A DNA stretch of 64,000 nt from an uncultured Lachnospiraceae bacterium (GTDB lineage Bacteria > Bacillota > Clostridia > Lachnospirales > Lachnospiraceae): the NCBI GenBank assembly GCA_910585635.1, contig CAJUFE010000006.1, forward strand, positions 1-64,000, written 5' to 3'. This document shows positions 1 through 8,788 of this stretch, one piece after another; the stretch's first letter is position 1; every line of letters starts with the position of its first letter. The notes below the pieces were generated by a model, which had not been told where the DNA came from, ran no database searches, and saw nothing but the letters and a program-made list of their open reading frames with translations. Both the position numbers and the translations under genes were made by a program.

Positions 1-52
1 CGCCGACGTTCCTCAAAGGGTTCCTTTTGTGCCAGGACCCTCCCTGCGCTAC
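1..52 (-). repeat. Intergenic palindromic element, partial copy C
   Basis: Read on the minus strand this stretch begins GTAGCGCAGGGAGGG and ends at the window edge with GAACGTCGGCG. It aligns along its length with the left half of the element at 49867-50100, sharing CACAAAAGGAA and GAACGTCGGC, and with the one at 56560-56703. It lies directly after gatC. Only the first part is in the window. Confidence 0.7.
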
Positions 53-82
53 TTTCGTTGGCGTGGGTGTGAAAAGTAACCT

Positions 83-379
83 CTACTGCTCTATGGTCTT
101 CGGGACGACGAAGGCGCCCTGCCTTTGTTCCGGCGCGTTAGCTAAAAGGGCTTCCCGGTCGTCCCCGCCTGTGACCACATCCTCCCGGAACACATTGCTC
201 ACCGGGAACACGTGGGACATCGGCTCCACTCCGCTGGTGTCCAGCTCATCTAATTTATCGATATAGTCCAGCATACGGCTCATGTCCTCCTTGGCTTCCT
301 CCCGTTCTTTTGGTGAAAGCTCCAGCTTGGCCAGGATACCTACATACTCTATGGTCTCGTCACTGATCCGATCTGCCAT
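83..379 (-). CDS. gatC: Asp/Glu-tRNA amidotransferase subunit C
   Basis: This 98-residue protein matches GatC in length and sequence: an N-terminal ISDETIEYVGILAKLELSPKE segment, then the Met-Leu-x-Tyr-Ile-Asp-Lys-Leu region and a VEPMSHVFPVSNVFREDVV-type C-terminal stretch. GatC stabilises the GatCAB amidotransferase, which converts Glu-tRNA(Gln) and Asp-tRNA(Asn) to the amidated forms. The start follows AAAGGAG at good spacing. A consensus promoter (411-439) lies just upstream, so this is probably the first gene of a gatCAB operon. The gatA gene would lie beyond the left edge, after an intergenic repeat. Confidence 0.93.
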   Translation of the reverse strand: MADRISDETIEYVGILAKLELSPKEREEAKEDMSRMLDYIDKLDELDTSGVEPMSHVFPVSNVFREDVVTGGDDREALLANAPEQRQGAFVVPKTIEQ

Positions 380-410
380 GGCGTCTCCTTTCTGTCATAC
401 AGCTAAAAAA

Positions 411-439
411 AGTATAATCGCCTGCTTTGCCCTTGACAA
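411..439 (-). promoter_or_regulatory. Sigma-A promoter for gatC
   Basis: On the minus strand there is TTGTCA, a 17-base spacer and TATACT, ending about 30 bases before the gatC start. Confidence 0.75.
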
Positions 440-476
440 GCAGAAAAATGCACAGATCCTAAAAAGACGGCCGCTT

Positions 477-1037
477 TCAGCCTAAGATCGTGTGCTCCAG
501 CAAGATCTTGATCCCCATCCCGATCAAGATCAGCCCCCCTGCCAGCTCGGCTCTTGCTTTATAGCGGCTGCCGAACACATGGCCCACCCTCACCCCGGCG
601 GCGGAGAGGACGAAGGTGGTGGCCCCGATAAAAGCCACGGCAGGCAGGATGCGCACCTTTAAGAAGGCAAAGGTGACGCCCACCGCCAGCGCATCGATGC
701 TGGTGGCCACCGCTAACGGGAGCATCGCGCAAAACGCGAAGGAAGGATCTGTTCCTTCCTCCTCCGGGCTCAGCGCTTCTTTTACCATGTTCACGCCGAT
801 CAGCCCTAAAAGGATCATGGCGATCCAGTGATCCACCGATGCGATCGCCGCCTGGAACCGCACACCCAGAAGGTATCCCAAAAAAGGCATGGCTGCCTGG
901 AAGCCTCCAAAATACAGCCCGGCTAAAAGACCGTGCCGCCACTCCATCTTCTGTAAGGATAAGCCTTTGCACACCGCCACGGCAAAAGCGTCCATAGACA
1001 GGCCCACCGCCAAGATGAACAATTCCGGTAATGACAT
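477..1037 (-). CDS. mntP: Manganese efflux pump MntP
   Basis: This 186-residue six-helix membrane protein carries the paired aspartate motifs of the MntP family, GLSMDAFAVA near the N-terminus and SIDALAVG in the second half. MntP exports Mn(II). The open frame extends much further upstream, but GGAGGAG sits 9 bases before the ATG at 1037 and abuts the ATG at 1046. The 1037 start gives the usual family length of about 190 residues. No convincing yybP-ykoY riboswitch was found upstream, although one often precedes this family. Confidence 0.88.
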   Translation of the reverse strand: MSLPELFILAVGLSMDAFAVAVCKGLSLQKMEWRHGLLAGLYFGGFQAAMPFLGYLLGVRFQAAIASVDHWIAMILLGLIGVNMVKEALSPEEEGTDPSFAFCAMLPLAVATSIDALAVGVTFAFLKVRILPAVAFIGATTFVLSAAGVRVGHVFGSRYKARAELAGGLILIGMGIKILLEHTILG

Positions 1038-1162
1038 ATCGACCATCTCCTCCGATCCTATCTCTCCTTGACCTACCTCTTCCCTCCACCATCTTATGCC
1101 TGCCGGTACCGATCCAGCATACACGCCGCAAAAAGTTGCCATGGCGGGCTGCCACCCCAATG

Positions 1163-1197
1163 AAAAAAGACCTATCCGCGCCCTTGCAGATAAGTCT
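1163..1197 (-). terminator. Intrinsic terminator after the wall-binding gene
   Basis: On the minus strand AGACTTATC pairs with GATAGGTCT across a 12-base loop, followed by a T run. It lies just after the stop at 1211 and separates that gene from mntP. Confidence 0.7.
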
Positions 1198-1210
1198 CGC
1201 CCGTCCACCG

Positions 1211-2011
1211 CTAATAGATCCCGGCCAAAAGGGCATCGGCGTAGGGCTGGCTGGCCAGCCAGTAGATCACCGTCAGACATTCAAAATAGTGGTCCCCTAC
1301 CTTGCGGCAGTACAGATCCCGCTTCATCACACCGGCTCCGTCGGCAGAGAGCTTCAGATAGGTCTTACCGCCCAGGTTTACCGTGGAGGTGCCCTCGATG
1401 GTATAGCCCAGCAGAGCCAGCCGCAGGCTGTACAGGGATATCACATATTCCGGTGTGGTGGCAGCGCCGCCGGAAAAGCTGTATGCATCCGCATATTCTA
1501 ACTCCATCCCCGATCCGGTGCCGTCCGGCATACGGACCACAAATTCCACAAAGGTCTGTGCGCTCCCGATCGTCCCCGTGTCCGCCGCCGTTTCCACCTG
1601 GTAGCCTGCGGGTACGATCAGGCGGAAGCCAGACCAGCTATTGTCATAAAGGCCTCCGTTCCAGACCCCCGGCACGATATCGGTGAACATGACGCCGCCC
1701 CATCGCCCGTCCTGCCGGAAGCTGTAGATGTTCCCGTCGATCACCCGATAGCAGTTAGAGATCATATAGCCCCGCTCATCAAAAAAATACCATGAGCCGT
1801 CCGTATCCTCATACCAGGTGCTGACCGGATAGGAGCCGTCCTCCCTTTCATACCACCAGCCGGCCCCGTCCTGCTGCCAGCCTGCTGCGAAGGCCGTCCT
1901 GCTGCCACCTATGGCCATGGCTGCCGCCGTGGCCAGCGCCGCTATCCTGCGGCCCATCCCACTGCGCACACCTGCTCTGCGCCCTGTGGGGGTCGTCCTC
2001 TTAGATCCCAT
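1211..2011 (-). CDS. Secreted protein with choline-binding-type repeats
   Basis: This 266-residue protein begins with a basic, hydrophobic signal peptide (Ala-rich stretch ending near AFA-A at about residue 43). Aromatic-rich wall-binding repeats follow (GWQQDGAGWWYE, DGSWYFFDERGYM, GNIYSFRQDGRW). The remaining C-terminal part, about residues 110-266, looks like an unassigned globular domain. Such proteins are exported and held on the cell wall. The start follows GGGGAGGA at 8 bases. A terminator lies downstream. A second protein with similar repeats is at 56850. The function of the C-terminal domain is unknown. Confidence 0.8.
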   Translation of the reverse strand: MGSKRTTPTGRRAGVRSGMGRRIAALATAAAMAIGGSRTAFAAGWQQDGAGWWYEREDGSYPVSTWYEDTDGSWYFFDERGYMISNCYRVIDGNIYSFRQDGRWGGVMFTDIVPGVWNGGLYDNSWSGFRLIVPAGYQVETAADTGTIGSAQTFVEFVVRMPDGTGSGMELEYADAYSFSGGAATTPEYVISLYSLRLALLGYTIEGTSTVNLGGKTYLKLSADGAGVMKRDLYCRKVGDHYFECLTVIYWLASQPYADALLAGIY

Positions 2012-2117
2012 AACCTGGTCCTCCCCGGATATCGCGATATCACGATATCCCGATCATGCTGACATCACACGCTGCTCTTTCCTGGCGCCCTGTGGCCGCC
2101 CCATACACCCAAAATGG

Positions 2118-3347
2118 TCAACCCTCTACATACACGCGGACAAAATTCTTCTTTCCACGCTTCACCACCTTGCCGTCCCCGGCAAAGTCTTCTCTTTTGT
2201 AGGTTGCCTTCACATCCTTTTCCTGGATGCCGTCCACGGAAACACCGCCCTGCTCCACATTCCTCCTGGCCTCCGAGCGGCTTGCCGTCAGCCCGGACGC
2301 GCACAAAAGGCCCAGGATATCGATGCGGCCCTCTCTGAAGTCCTCCACTTTTAATGCATAGCTTGGCATGTGGGTGGCATCCCCGCCTCCCGCAAAAAGA
2401 GCTCTGGAAGCCTGCTGGGCCTTCTCGGCCTCCTCCTTGCCGTGGACCAGCTGGGTCAGCTCATAGGCTAAGATCTCCTTGGCCTGGTTCAGCTGGCTGC
2501 CCTCCCATTTATCCATCTCATCGATCTGCTCCAGAGGCAGGAAGGTCAGCATCCGCAGGCACTTGAGCACATCCTGATCGGCCACGTTGCGCCAGTACTG
2601 GTAGAACTCAAAGGGGGTGGTCTTCTCCGGATCTAACCACACGGCCCCGGACTGGGTCTTGCCCATCTTCTTGCCCTCGGAATTTAAGAGCAGGGTGATG
2701 GTCATGGCATGGGCATCCTTCCCCAGCTTCCGGCGGATCAGCTCGGTGCCGCCCAGCATATTGCTCCACTGGTCGTCGCCGCCAAACTGCATATTACAGC
2801 CATAGCGCTGGAACAGCTCATAAAAATCATAGCTCTGCATGATCATGTAGTTAAATTCCAGGAAGCTCAAGCCCTTCTCCATCCGCTGCTTATAGCACTC
2901 TGCCGTCAGCATCCGGTTCACGGAGAAATGGGGGCCGATATCCCGGAGGACCTGTACATAGTTCAGATCCAGCAGCCAGTCCGCATTGTTGGCCAGGAGG
3001 GCCTTGTCCTCGGAAAAATCGATGAAACGGCTCATCTGCTTTTTAAAGCACTCTACGTTGTGGTCGATCGTCTCCCTGGTCATCATCTGACGCATATCCG
3101 TACGCCCGGAGGGGTCCCCGATCATAGCCGTACCACCGCCGATCAGGGCGATCGGCTTATTTCCCGCCATCTGCAGCCGCTTCATCAGGCACAGGGCCAT
3201 AAAATGCCCCACGTGGAGACTGTCTGCCGTAGGGTCAAAGCCGATATAAAATACGGCCTTGCCTTCATTGACCATCTTTTTGATCTCTTCTTCATTGGTG
3301 ACCTGGGCGATCAGCCCACGGGCTACCAGCTCTTCATACACCTTCAT
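2118..3347 (-). CDS. tyrS: Tyrosyl-tRNA synthetase
   Basis: This class I synthetase of 409 residues shows the HIGH-type signature in DPTADSLHVGH, the KMSKS-type loop as KMGKTQSG, and an S4-like C-terminal RNA-binding domain (about residues 340-409). It charges tRNA(Tyr) with tyrosine. Two ATGs lie close together; AGGAGG is 6 bases from the one at 3347 but abuts the one at 3353, so 3347 was chosen. A T-box leader with its own promoter lies upstream, so expression should rise when uncharged tRNA(Tyr) accumulates. Confidence 0.96.
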   Translation of the reverse strand: MKVYEELVARGLIAQVTNEEEIKKMVNEGKAVFYIGFDPTADSLHVGHFMALCLMKRLQMAGNKPIALIGGGTAMIGDPSGRTDMRQMMTRETIDHNVECFKKQMSRFIDFSEDKALLANNADWLLDLNYVQVLRDIGPHFSVNRMLTAECYKQRMEKGLSFLEFNYMIMQSYDFYELFQRYGCNMQFGGDDQWSNMLGGTELIRRKLGKDAHAMTITLLLNSEGKKMGKTQSGAVWLDPEKTTPFEFYQYWRNVADQDVLKCLRMLTFLPLEQIDEMDKWEGSQLNQAKEILAYELTQLVHGKEEAEKAQQASRALFAGGGDATHMPSYALKVEDFREGRIDILGLLCASGLTASRSEARRNVEQGGVSVDGIQEKDVKATYKREDFAGDGKVVKRGKKNFVRVYVEG

Positions 3348-3448
3348 ATCCATCCTCCTTCTTGACGATCTTCCTTAATGTCCTTAGTCTGTCCCGGCAG
3401 CGCAGGGGCAAGGGCACCCTCCGGAGGAGGTCCATCTTCCTGTAGAAC

Positions 3449-3484
3449 AAAAAACCTCGTCCCCCGCATTGGAAGGACGAGGCA
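3449..3484 (-). terminator. T-box terminator hairpin of tyrS
   Basis: On the minus strand CCTCGTCCTTCC pairs with the GGGGGACGAGG arm and is followed by six T residues. It directly follows the T-box motif and is the conditional terminator of the leader. Confidence 0.85.
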
Positions 3485-3805
3485 ATGCTCGTGTTACCAC
3501 CTTTCGTTCACAGACGGCTCACGCCGCCCGCCTCAGCAAGTATCCAGGCCTGCGCGTCTGCAGACCGGCAGACCGGCAAGCTCCGATATCTTTCGGATAC
3601 TCTGGCACGGTAACGGGTGCGCCCGTCGCAGCCTACTGCCCACAGGTCCACGCTGCCATGAGCAGCGGACAGACCGTAAAGGTTCGGTGCGAGGCTCCGA
3701 GATGTATCCGTGACCGGCTTTCCACGCGCCTCTCATCATCCGGCAGCTTTCTGTGTGCTTTTGCCTGGCCACTACTTGTTCTCTTCATCGCCTGTTATGA
3801 AATTA
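3449..3805 (-). ncRNA. T-box riboswitch leader (tyrosine)
   Basis: The leader contains the conserved T-box AAGGTGGTAACACG (about 3490-3505), followed by the terminator hairpin. Upstream, an AAGTAG element near the 5' end and an AGAAAGCTGCCGG stretch fit Stem I. A TAC triplet in GGATACATC on the 3' side of Stem I is the likely specifier and would read tyrosine, matching the downstream tyrS. Uncharged tRNA(Tyr) should bind and favour the antiterminator. The secondary structure was read by eye, so the exact boundaries are approximate. Confidence 0.88.
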
Positions 3806-3811
3806 CTCCTC

Positions 3812-3840
3812 ATTATATAGAAGGTCCCGGGGTTTGTCAA
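3812..3840 (-). promoter_or_regulatory. Consensus sigma-A promoter for the tyrS leader
   Basis: The minus strand reads TTGACA, 17 bases, TATAAT, an exact consensus match. Transcription would start near 3805, at the 5' end of the T-box leader. Confidence 0.9.
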
Positions 3841-3850
3841 GGATCTCTTT

Positions 3851-5572
3851 TCACGCTGTGAACCGATACTGCCGGATCATCAGCTGGATACTCCTGTGCC
3901 CATTATACTCGTTGATCTCCGGGTGATAGATCACGTCCATGAACCGGCTGTCCCCCATCTCTTCCATAAAGCGGTCCCCCTCCCCGAACCAGCGGGCCTC
4001 CATGACCGCATTGCTGTCGGTAGCCAGGGAGAGCAGGACCACATTCCGCAGCTTTCCCGCCACCCGTGCGCTCCGGATCTTCAGATGGCGCTGGGCGAAC
4101 TGGGGCTTTTCATTGCCCTGGCCAAAGGGCTCTAACAGGTGCAGCTCCTGGATCAGCGGCTCATCTATGTACTCCAGCGGCAAGGCCACATCGATCCAGA
4201 TCTTCTCCACCAGATCAGCCTCGGTCAGCTTCTTTTTGGCGTTCTCGTTCAGCCGCCTGCGGAAGGCATCGATATCCGTCTCCTTAAGGGACAAACCCGC
4301 CGCCATCGGGTGTCCGCCGAACTTAAGCAGCAGCTCCTGCACCTCCACCAGAGCCTCGAACATGTGATAGCCCTCGATCGACCGGCCGGAGCCCTTTACC
4401 GCCTCCTCCCCCCTGGTCAAGACGATCGACGGCTTATGATACCGCTCCCTCAGCCGCCCGGCCACGATCCCGGCCAGGGATTCATGGCAGTCCGGCAGGA
4501 ATACCACCAGGACCCAGTCCTCCAGGTACCGCTCCTCCACCAGCATGGCGGCCGCCTCCACGCTTTTGGCCGTCATGGACTTTCGGGTATCGTTTAAGGT
4601 CTTCAGCTTGTCCGCCAATGCATCGGCCTCGGCCTCATCCTCCGACAGCAGCAGGGACAGAGCCACCTTAGCGGTCTCAAGTCTCCCGCTGGCGTTTAAG
4701 CAGGGCCCGATCACAAAGCCGATATGGTAGGCTGTGAGCCGGTCCGGATCTAAGCGGTTTTTCTCGATCAGCTTATGTAAGCCTATGTTCTCCGTCTGCC
4801 CGATCCGCTTTAAGCCTTCCTTTACCACGATCCGGTTCTCGTCCTTCAGCTTCATCACATCCCCCACCGTGGCGATGGCGGCAAATGGGAGCAGATCCTG
4901 CCATTCGCTTTCCGGTATGCAAAACCTCTGGTACAGGCCTTTCACCAGCTTATAGGCCACCATCCCCCCGCAGATCTCCGGGTAGGGATACCGGCTGTCC
5001 TTCCGCTTAGGGTCCACTACTGCCGCCGCCCTAGGCAGAAGGTCCCCTCCGTCCTCGTTCTGGCGGATATCGTGATGATCGGTGATCACCATGGTCATCC
5101 CCAGCTCTGCCGCCAGCTCCGCCTGCTGGACAGCCGCGATCCCATTGTCACAGGTCAGGATCGTGTCGATGCCATCCTGAGCCGCAGCGCGGATGATCGC
5201 CTCGTTGATCCCATAACCGTCCTTGATGCGGTCGGGGATCTCATAGTCCACCGCCGCCCCCACCCGCTGTAATGCCCGGTAGAGCAGGTAGGTGGAGCAG
5301 ATCCCGTCGATATCGTAGTCCCCTACGATCCGGATCCGCTCCCCCGCCCGGATCTTCCGGCAGAGTACGTCCAGCGCCAGCTCCATATCCGGCAGCAGCA
5401 GCGGATCATAAAGATCTGCCACCGTCCCCTGCAGATACCGGCGTATCGCCTCCATCCCCACCACATCCCGGTTCCGGATGATCCTGGCCGTGACCGGGCT
5501 GATATGGAAGGCCTGCCCGATCCCGTCAAAATCTGCTTTTTTCGTCTGTACCATCCATTGGGTCTTCTTCAT
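3851..5572 (-). CDS. recJ: Single-stranded-DNA exonuclease RecJ
   Basis: This 573-residue DHH-family nuclease has the RecJ motifs in order: GDYDIDGICSTYLLYRAL, TCDNGIAA, ITDHHDIR, DPKRKDSRYPYPEICGG, then the DHHA1 motif with GHPMAAGLSL, and a C-terminal OB-type domain. RecJ degrades 5' ended single strands in recombination and mismatch repair. AGGAGG lies 4 bases before the ATG at 5572; an upstream in-frame ATG at 5629 lacks such a site. There is no clear terminator after the stop, and the tyrS promoter begins almost at once. Confidence 0.94.
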   Translation of the reverse strand: MKKTQWMVQTKKADFDGIGQAFHISPVTARIIRNRDVVGMEAIRRYLQGTVADLYDPLLLPDMELALDVLCRKIRAGERIRIVGDYDIDGICSTYLLYRALQRVGAAVDYEIPDRIKDGYGINEAIIRAAAQDGIDTILTCDNGIAAVQQAELAAELGMTMVITDHHDIRQNEDGGDLLPRAAAVVDPKRKDSRYPYPEICGGMVAYKLVKGLYQRFCIPESEWQDLLPFAAIATVGDVMKLKDENRIVVKEGLKRIGQTENIGLHKLIEKNRLDPDRLTAYHIGFVIGPCLNASGRLETAKVALSLLLSEDEAEADALADKLKTLNDTRKSMTAKSVEAAAMLVEERYLEDWVLVVFLPDCHESLAGIVAGRLRERYHKPSIVLTRGEEAVKGSGRSIEGYHMFEALVEVQELLLKFGGHPMAAGLSLKETDIDAFRRRLNENAKKKLTEADLVEKIWIDVALPLEYIDEPLIQELHLLEPFGQGNEKPQFAQRHLKIRSARVAGKLRNVVLLSLATDSNAVMEARWFGEGDRFMEEMGDSRFMDVIYHPEINEYNGHRSIQLMIRQYRFTA

Positions 5573-5775
5573 CTGTCCTCCTGCTCTTTCTGTATCCACT
5601 GCTATCCCGCTCTCCACAGTCCCCTGCATCCTGTTAACATCCTCTATTTGTCTCCGGTCTGTGCATGTCCAAGGACCGCTCAGATGCCCTGAACGGCCCC
5701 TGGACCGGACAGCTCCCTTCTTGGTCTTGATCTGTCTGGTCCCTCGCAGCTTTTACACACGAGGAGCGCTGCCCC

Positions 5776-5940
5776 TTATCCTTCCACCTTGACAAAGGCG
5801 TCCTTTCCCAGCCCGCAGACCGGGCACACCCAATCCTCAGGGATATCGGCAAAAGCCGTTCCCGGCGCCACCCCGTTATCCGGGTCTCCCTCCTGGGGAT
5901 CATAGATATAGCCGCAGGGCTCACATAGATATCTGTCCAT
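5776..5940 (-). CDS. Rubredoxin
   Basis: This 54-residue protein carries both iron knuckles of rubredoxin, CEPCGYIYDP at the N-terminus and CPVCG near residue 39, with the DPDNGVAPGTAF linker between them. The four cysteines bind one iron atom, and the protein carries electrons in the cytoplasm of anaerobes, often to peroxide- or superoxide-reducing enzymes. AAAGGAG is 9 bases before the ATG at 5940 and only 3 bases before a second ATG at 5946, so the inner start was preferred. It has its own promoter at 6044-6072. Confidence 0.93.
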   Translation of the reverse strand: MDRYLCEPCGYIYDPQEGDPDNGVAPGTAFADIPEDWVCPVCGLGKDAFVKVEG

Positions 5941-6043
5941 CTCCATGGCTCCTTTCTTTCATGATGCTGATGCTCCTATCCTGTCCCCTTATCTGCACCG
6001 CCGCCCCTGCATATCCGACAGGCGCTTTTTGGATGCAAGATCT

Positions 6044-6072
6044 ACCGTAACACAAGAAAAGAGGGCCGTCAA
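6044..6072 (-). promoter_or_regulatory. Promoter for rubredoxin
   Basis: The minus strand reads TTGACG, 17 bases, TACGGT, about 100 bases before the rubredoxin start. It is back-to-back with the alr promoter. Confidence 0.55.
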
Positions 6073-6095
6073 GGCCCAAAAAACGCCGCCCCATC

Positions 6096-6124
6096 TTGAC
6101 TCCCGCCAACAGCTATACTATACT
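6096..6124 (+). promoter_or_regulatory. Sigma-A promoter for alr
   Basis: TTGACT, 17 bases, TATACT, ending 44 bases before the alr start. Confidence 0.75.
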
Positions 6125-6168
6125 ATAGAGAATGTAATTTTTTACCATAGCACAGCAAAGGAGACACT

Positions 6169-7455
6169 ATGACCGTTACAAAAGGATCGCTGCCTGCAGG
6201 ACTGCTGCGGGAGACCTATATCCAGATCGATCTGGACTGCATCGCCTACAATATGGACCTCATCCGACAGATGTGCGGCCCCTCCACCAGGATCGGAGCG
6301 GTGGTGAAGGCAGACGCCTACGGCCACGGCGCTCTGGGGATCGCGGATACACTGCTCCAGAACGGCGCGGACCTGCTCTGCGTAGCCGTCCTCTCCGAGG
6401 CAGTGGAGCTGAAACAGCAGGATCTTCGATATCCGGTCCTGATCATGGGGCTGACCATGCCCCAGCTCTTTCCCTATCTCCTGCAGTATGATATCATCCA
6501 GACCGTCGATACCCTTGCCCAGGCCGAGGCGCTGGACGCACTGGCTGCGCGGATCGGAAAAAAGGCCCGGATCCACATCAAGGTGGACACCGGCTTCCAC
6601 CGCCTGGGCTTTGCCCCGTCAGAGCAGGCCATAGAGGAGATCGCCTCGATCTGCCGGATGGACCACCTCCTTGTGGAGGGGATCTTCACCCACCTGGCCC
6701 TGCTGGATGATGCTTCCAATGAACAGCAGTCCTCCCTCTTCATCCAGGTCCGCGACGCCCTGCAGGGGCTGGGGATCCACATCCCCTGCTGGCATATCGC
6801 CGACTCGATCGCCAGCGTGGACTACCCTGCATACCGCATGGATATGATCCGGGCCGGGGCGATCATCTACGGCTTAAAAGGCTTCCACAAAGGCCGCCTG
6901 GATATCCGCCAGGCTCTCACCTTTAAGACCAGGATCAGCCACATCACCCAGGTACGGGCCGGGGAAGGGGTGGGCTATGACTTTACCTGGCGGGCGGACC
7001 GTGACACCCGCATCGCCACCCTGCCCTTCGGCTATGCCGACGGCTATCCCCGCAGCCTGGCCCATAAAGGCCAGGTGACCCTCCACGGAAAGCGGGTGCC
7101 GATCGTGGGCATCATCTGCATGGACCAATGCATGATCGATCTAAGCCAGGTGCCGGAAGCCCGGCTGGGGGACGAGGTGGTCATCTACGGCGACGGCGCG
7201 GACGGTACCTTGAGCATCCAGGAGATCGCCCAGCTCACCGGCACCAACAAAAACGATATCGTCTCCCGTCTCACCCGCCGCCCGCCCAGGGTCTATGTCC
7301 GGGGCGGGCAGGTGATCGCGGTGCAAGACGGCGCAGGCCGCTTGCAGCGCTGCACACCGGGGACGTCGATGGGGAGCGCAGCAGGCTATCCGGACCCATC
7401 GGCTTTTCAGGAACGCGCATACGATGATAAGGAGGACGAGCATGTCGATCTTTGA
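6169..7455 (+). CDS. alr: Alanine racemase
   Basis: This PLP fold-III enzyme of 428 residues has the cofactor lysine in AVVKADAYGHG (about residue 48), a VDTGFHRLG motif, the catalytic tyrosine region GVGYDFTW, and the IICMDQCMID and GDEVVIYG motifs of the C-terminal domain. It interconverts L- and D-alanine for peptidoglycan. It is longer than the usual 370-390 residues because of a C-terminal tail of about 45 residues without obvious homology. The start follows AAAGGAG. Its 3' end overlaps the next gene by 14 bases, indicating an operon. Confidence 0.93.
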   Translation: MTVTKGSLPAGLLRETYIQIDLDCIAYNMDLIRQMCGPSTRIGAVVKADAYGHGALGIADTLLQNGADLLCVAVLSEAVELKQQDLRYPVLIMGLTMPQLFPYLLQYDIIQTVDTLAQAEALDALAARIGKKARIHIKVDTGFHRLGFAPSEQAIEEIASICRMDHLLVEGIFTHLALLDDASNEQQSSLFIQVRDALQGLGIHIPCWHIADSIASVDYPAYRMDMIRAGAIIYGLKGFHKGRLDIRQALTFKTRISHITQVRAGEGVGYDFTWRADRDTRIATLPFGYADGYPRSLAHKGQVTLHGKRVPIVGIICMDQCMIDLSQVPEARLGDEVVIYGDGADGTLSIQEIAQLTGTNKNDIVSRLTRRPPRVYVRGGQVIAVQDGAGRLQRCTPGTSMGSAAGYPDPSAFQERAYDDKEDEHVDL

Positions 7456-8710
7456 TACCGGCTATCTAAAAAAACAAGCGCCCCTTTTCTACCAGGAGCT
7501 GGTCTCCATCCGGCGTACCCTCCATGCCCATCCGGAGCTGGGGACCCACGAACAGGAGACCGACGCATTGATCCTGGGCTACCTTAAGGAGTGGGGCATC
7601 CCCTTCCGGTTCCCGGTGGCCGATACCGGGATCGTGGCCACCGTTACCGGTAAGCTTAAGGAAGGGGCAGACGCCTCTCACCTGACCGATCCCCATGCCG
7701 CCCGCGCCGCCTCCGCCGTCCGCCCTGTTGTGGTAGCCCTCCGGGCGGATATCGACGCGCTGCCCCTCCAGGAGGACAAAAGCCGCCCCTACTGCTCCCT
7801 CCATGACGGCGTGATGCACGCCTGCGGCCACGACGCCCACACCGCCATCGCCCTGGGGGTGGCCCACTATCTAAAGCTCCATGAAGAGGCCTGGTCCGGG
7901 ACGGTCCGTTTCTTCTTCCAGCCTGCGGAGGAGACCTGCGGCGGGGCTGCCCGTATGATCGGGGAGGGCTGCATGGAGGACCCCAAGGTGGACTATGTGA
8001 TCGGCCTCCATGTGATGCCCCACATAGACTGCGGACAGGTGGAACTGCGCTACCAGGACCTAAACGCCGCCTCCGATGAGCTGACCATCCTGGTCCACGG
8101 CACCTCCGCCCACTGTGCCGCCCCGGAGGAGTCTGTAGATGCCATCGTCATGGCCGCGGCCGTTATCCAGAGCCTGCAGACGATCGTCAGCCGCAGCCTC
8201 TCACCCTTTAAGACCGCCGTGCTGTCCCTGGGCACGATCGAGGGGGGCCACGCCCACAACATCATCGCCGATCAGGTCAAGATACGGGGCGCCCTGCGCA
8301 CCACCGATCCCCAGACACGGCAGCTCTTCCACCAGAAGATCCGGCAGATCGTGGAGGATACCTGCCATGCCTACGGCGGCACCGGCGAGCTGATCATCAC
8401 CCCAGGCTATGATGCCCTGATCAATGACAGCCGGATCGTGGAGGTGGTGCGGGAGGCCGCCGCCTGCCGTCTCGGAGAGGAAAACATCCATCTCAAGGAC
8501 GCCCCCAGCCTTGGTGTGGAGGATTTTTCCTTCTTCTTAAACCATGCCCCCGGCGCCTTCTACCACTTAGGCTGCGGCTGTAAGGAAAAGGGCATCACAG
8601 CCCCCCTCCACAATCCTCAGTTCGATATCGACGAACGTGCCCTGGCCCTGGGCTTCGAGCTGCAGACCGCGATCGTGGGGAGGCTGCTGCAGATGGGACC
8701 TGCCAGGTAG
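7442..8710 (+). CDS. M20-family amidohydrolase
   Basis: This 422-residue zinc peptidase-fold protein shows the M20D/HipO pattern: HAHPELGTHEQET, the MHACGHDAHTA metal motif, FFFQPAEETCGGA, and a late GVEDFSFF motif. Enzymes of this group cleave N-acyl or N-aminobenzoyl amino acids and hippurate-like substrates. AAGGAGG is 6 bases from the ATG at 7442, inside the end of alr, so the two are translationally linked. An insertion of about 20 residues (ADASHLTDPHAARA region) sits between the first motif and the metal motif. The substrate is not known. Confidence 0.88.
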   Translation: MSIFDTGYLKKQAPLFYQELVSIRRTLHAHPELGTHEQETDALILGYLKEWGIPFRFPVADTGIVATVTGKLKEGADASHLTDPHAARAASAVRPVVVALRADIDALPLQEDKSRPYCSLHDGVMHACGHDAHTAIALGVAHYLKLHEEAWSGTVRFFFQPAEETCGGAARMIGEGCMEDPKVDYVIGLHVMPHIDCGQVELRYQDLNAASDELTILVHGTSAHCAAPEESVDAIVMAAAVIQSLQTIVSRSLSPFKTAVLSLGTIEGGHAHNIIADQVKIRGALRTTDPQTRQLFHQKIRQIVEDTCHAYGGTGELIITPGYDALINDSRIVEVVREAAACRLGEENIHLKDAPSLGVEDFSFFLNHAPGAFYHLGCGCKEKGITAPLHNPQFDIDERALALGFELQTAIVGRLLQMGPAR

Positions 8711-8788
8711 ACCGCCTTGTGATCGCCCTTGTGGTCAGCTTGACCGCGAGGCTGCTGCAGAAAAGACACGCCAGGGACCGGGGATCGG

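Noticed and set aside
380..476. Terminator after mntP
   Set aside because: The GCGGCCG and T run do not form a stable stem with a loop.
1046..1162. yybP-ykoY manganese riboswitch before mntP
   Set aside because: Mn exporter genes often carry one, but the conserved GGGGAGUAG-type loop and matching stems could not be found here.
477..1280. Longer mntP starting at 1280
   Set aside because: The extra 81 residues cross the upstream terminator and do not resemble MntP. The ribosome site supports 1037.
6055..6085. GGGCC-GGCCC hairpin as a terminator
   Set aside because: It sits between divergent genes with no transcript to end, and it overlaps the -35 of the rubredoxin promoter.
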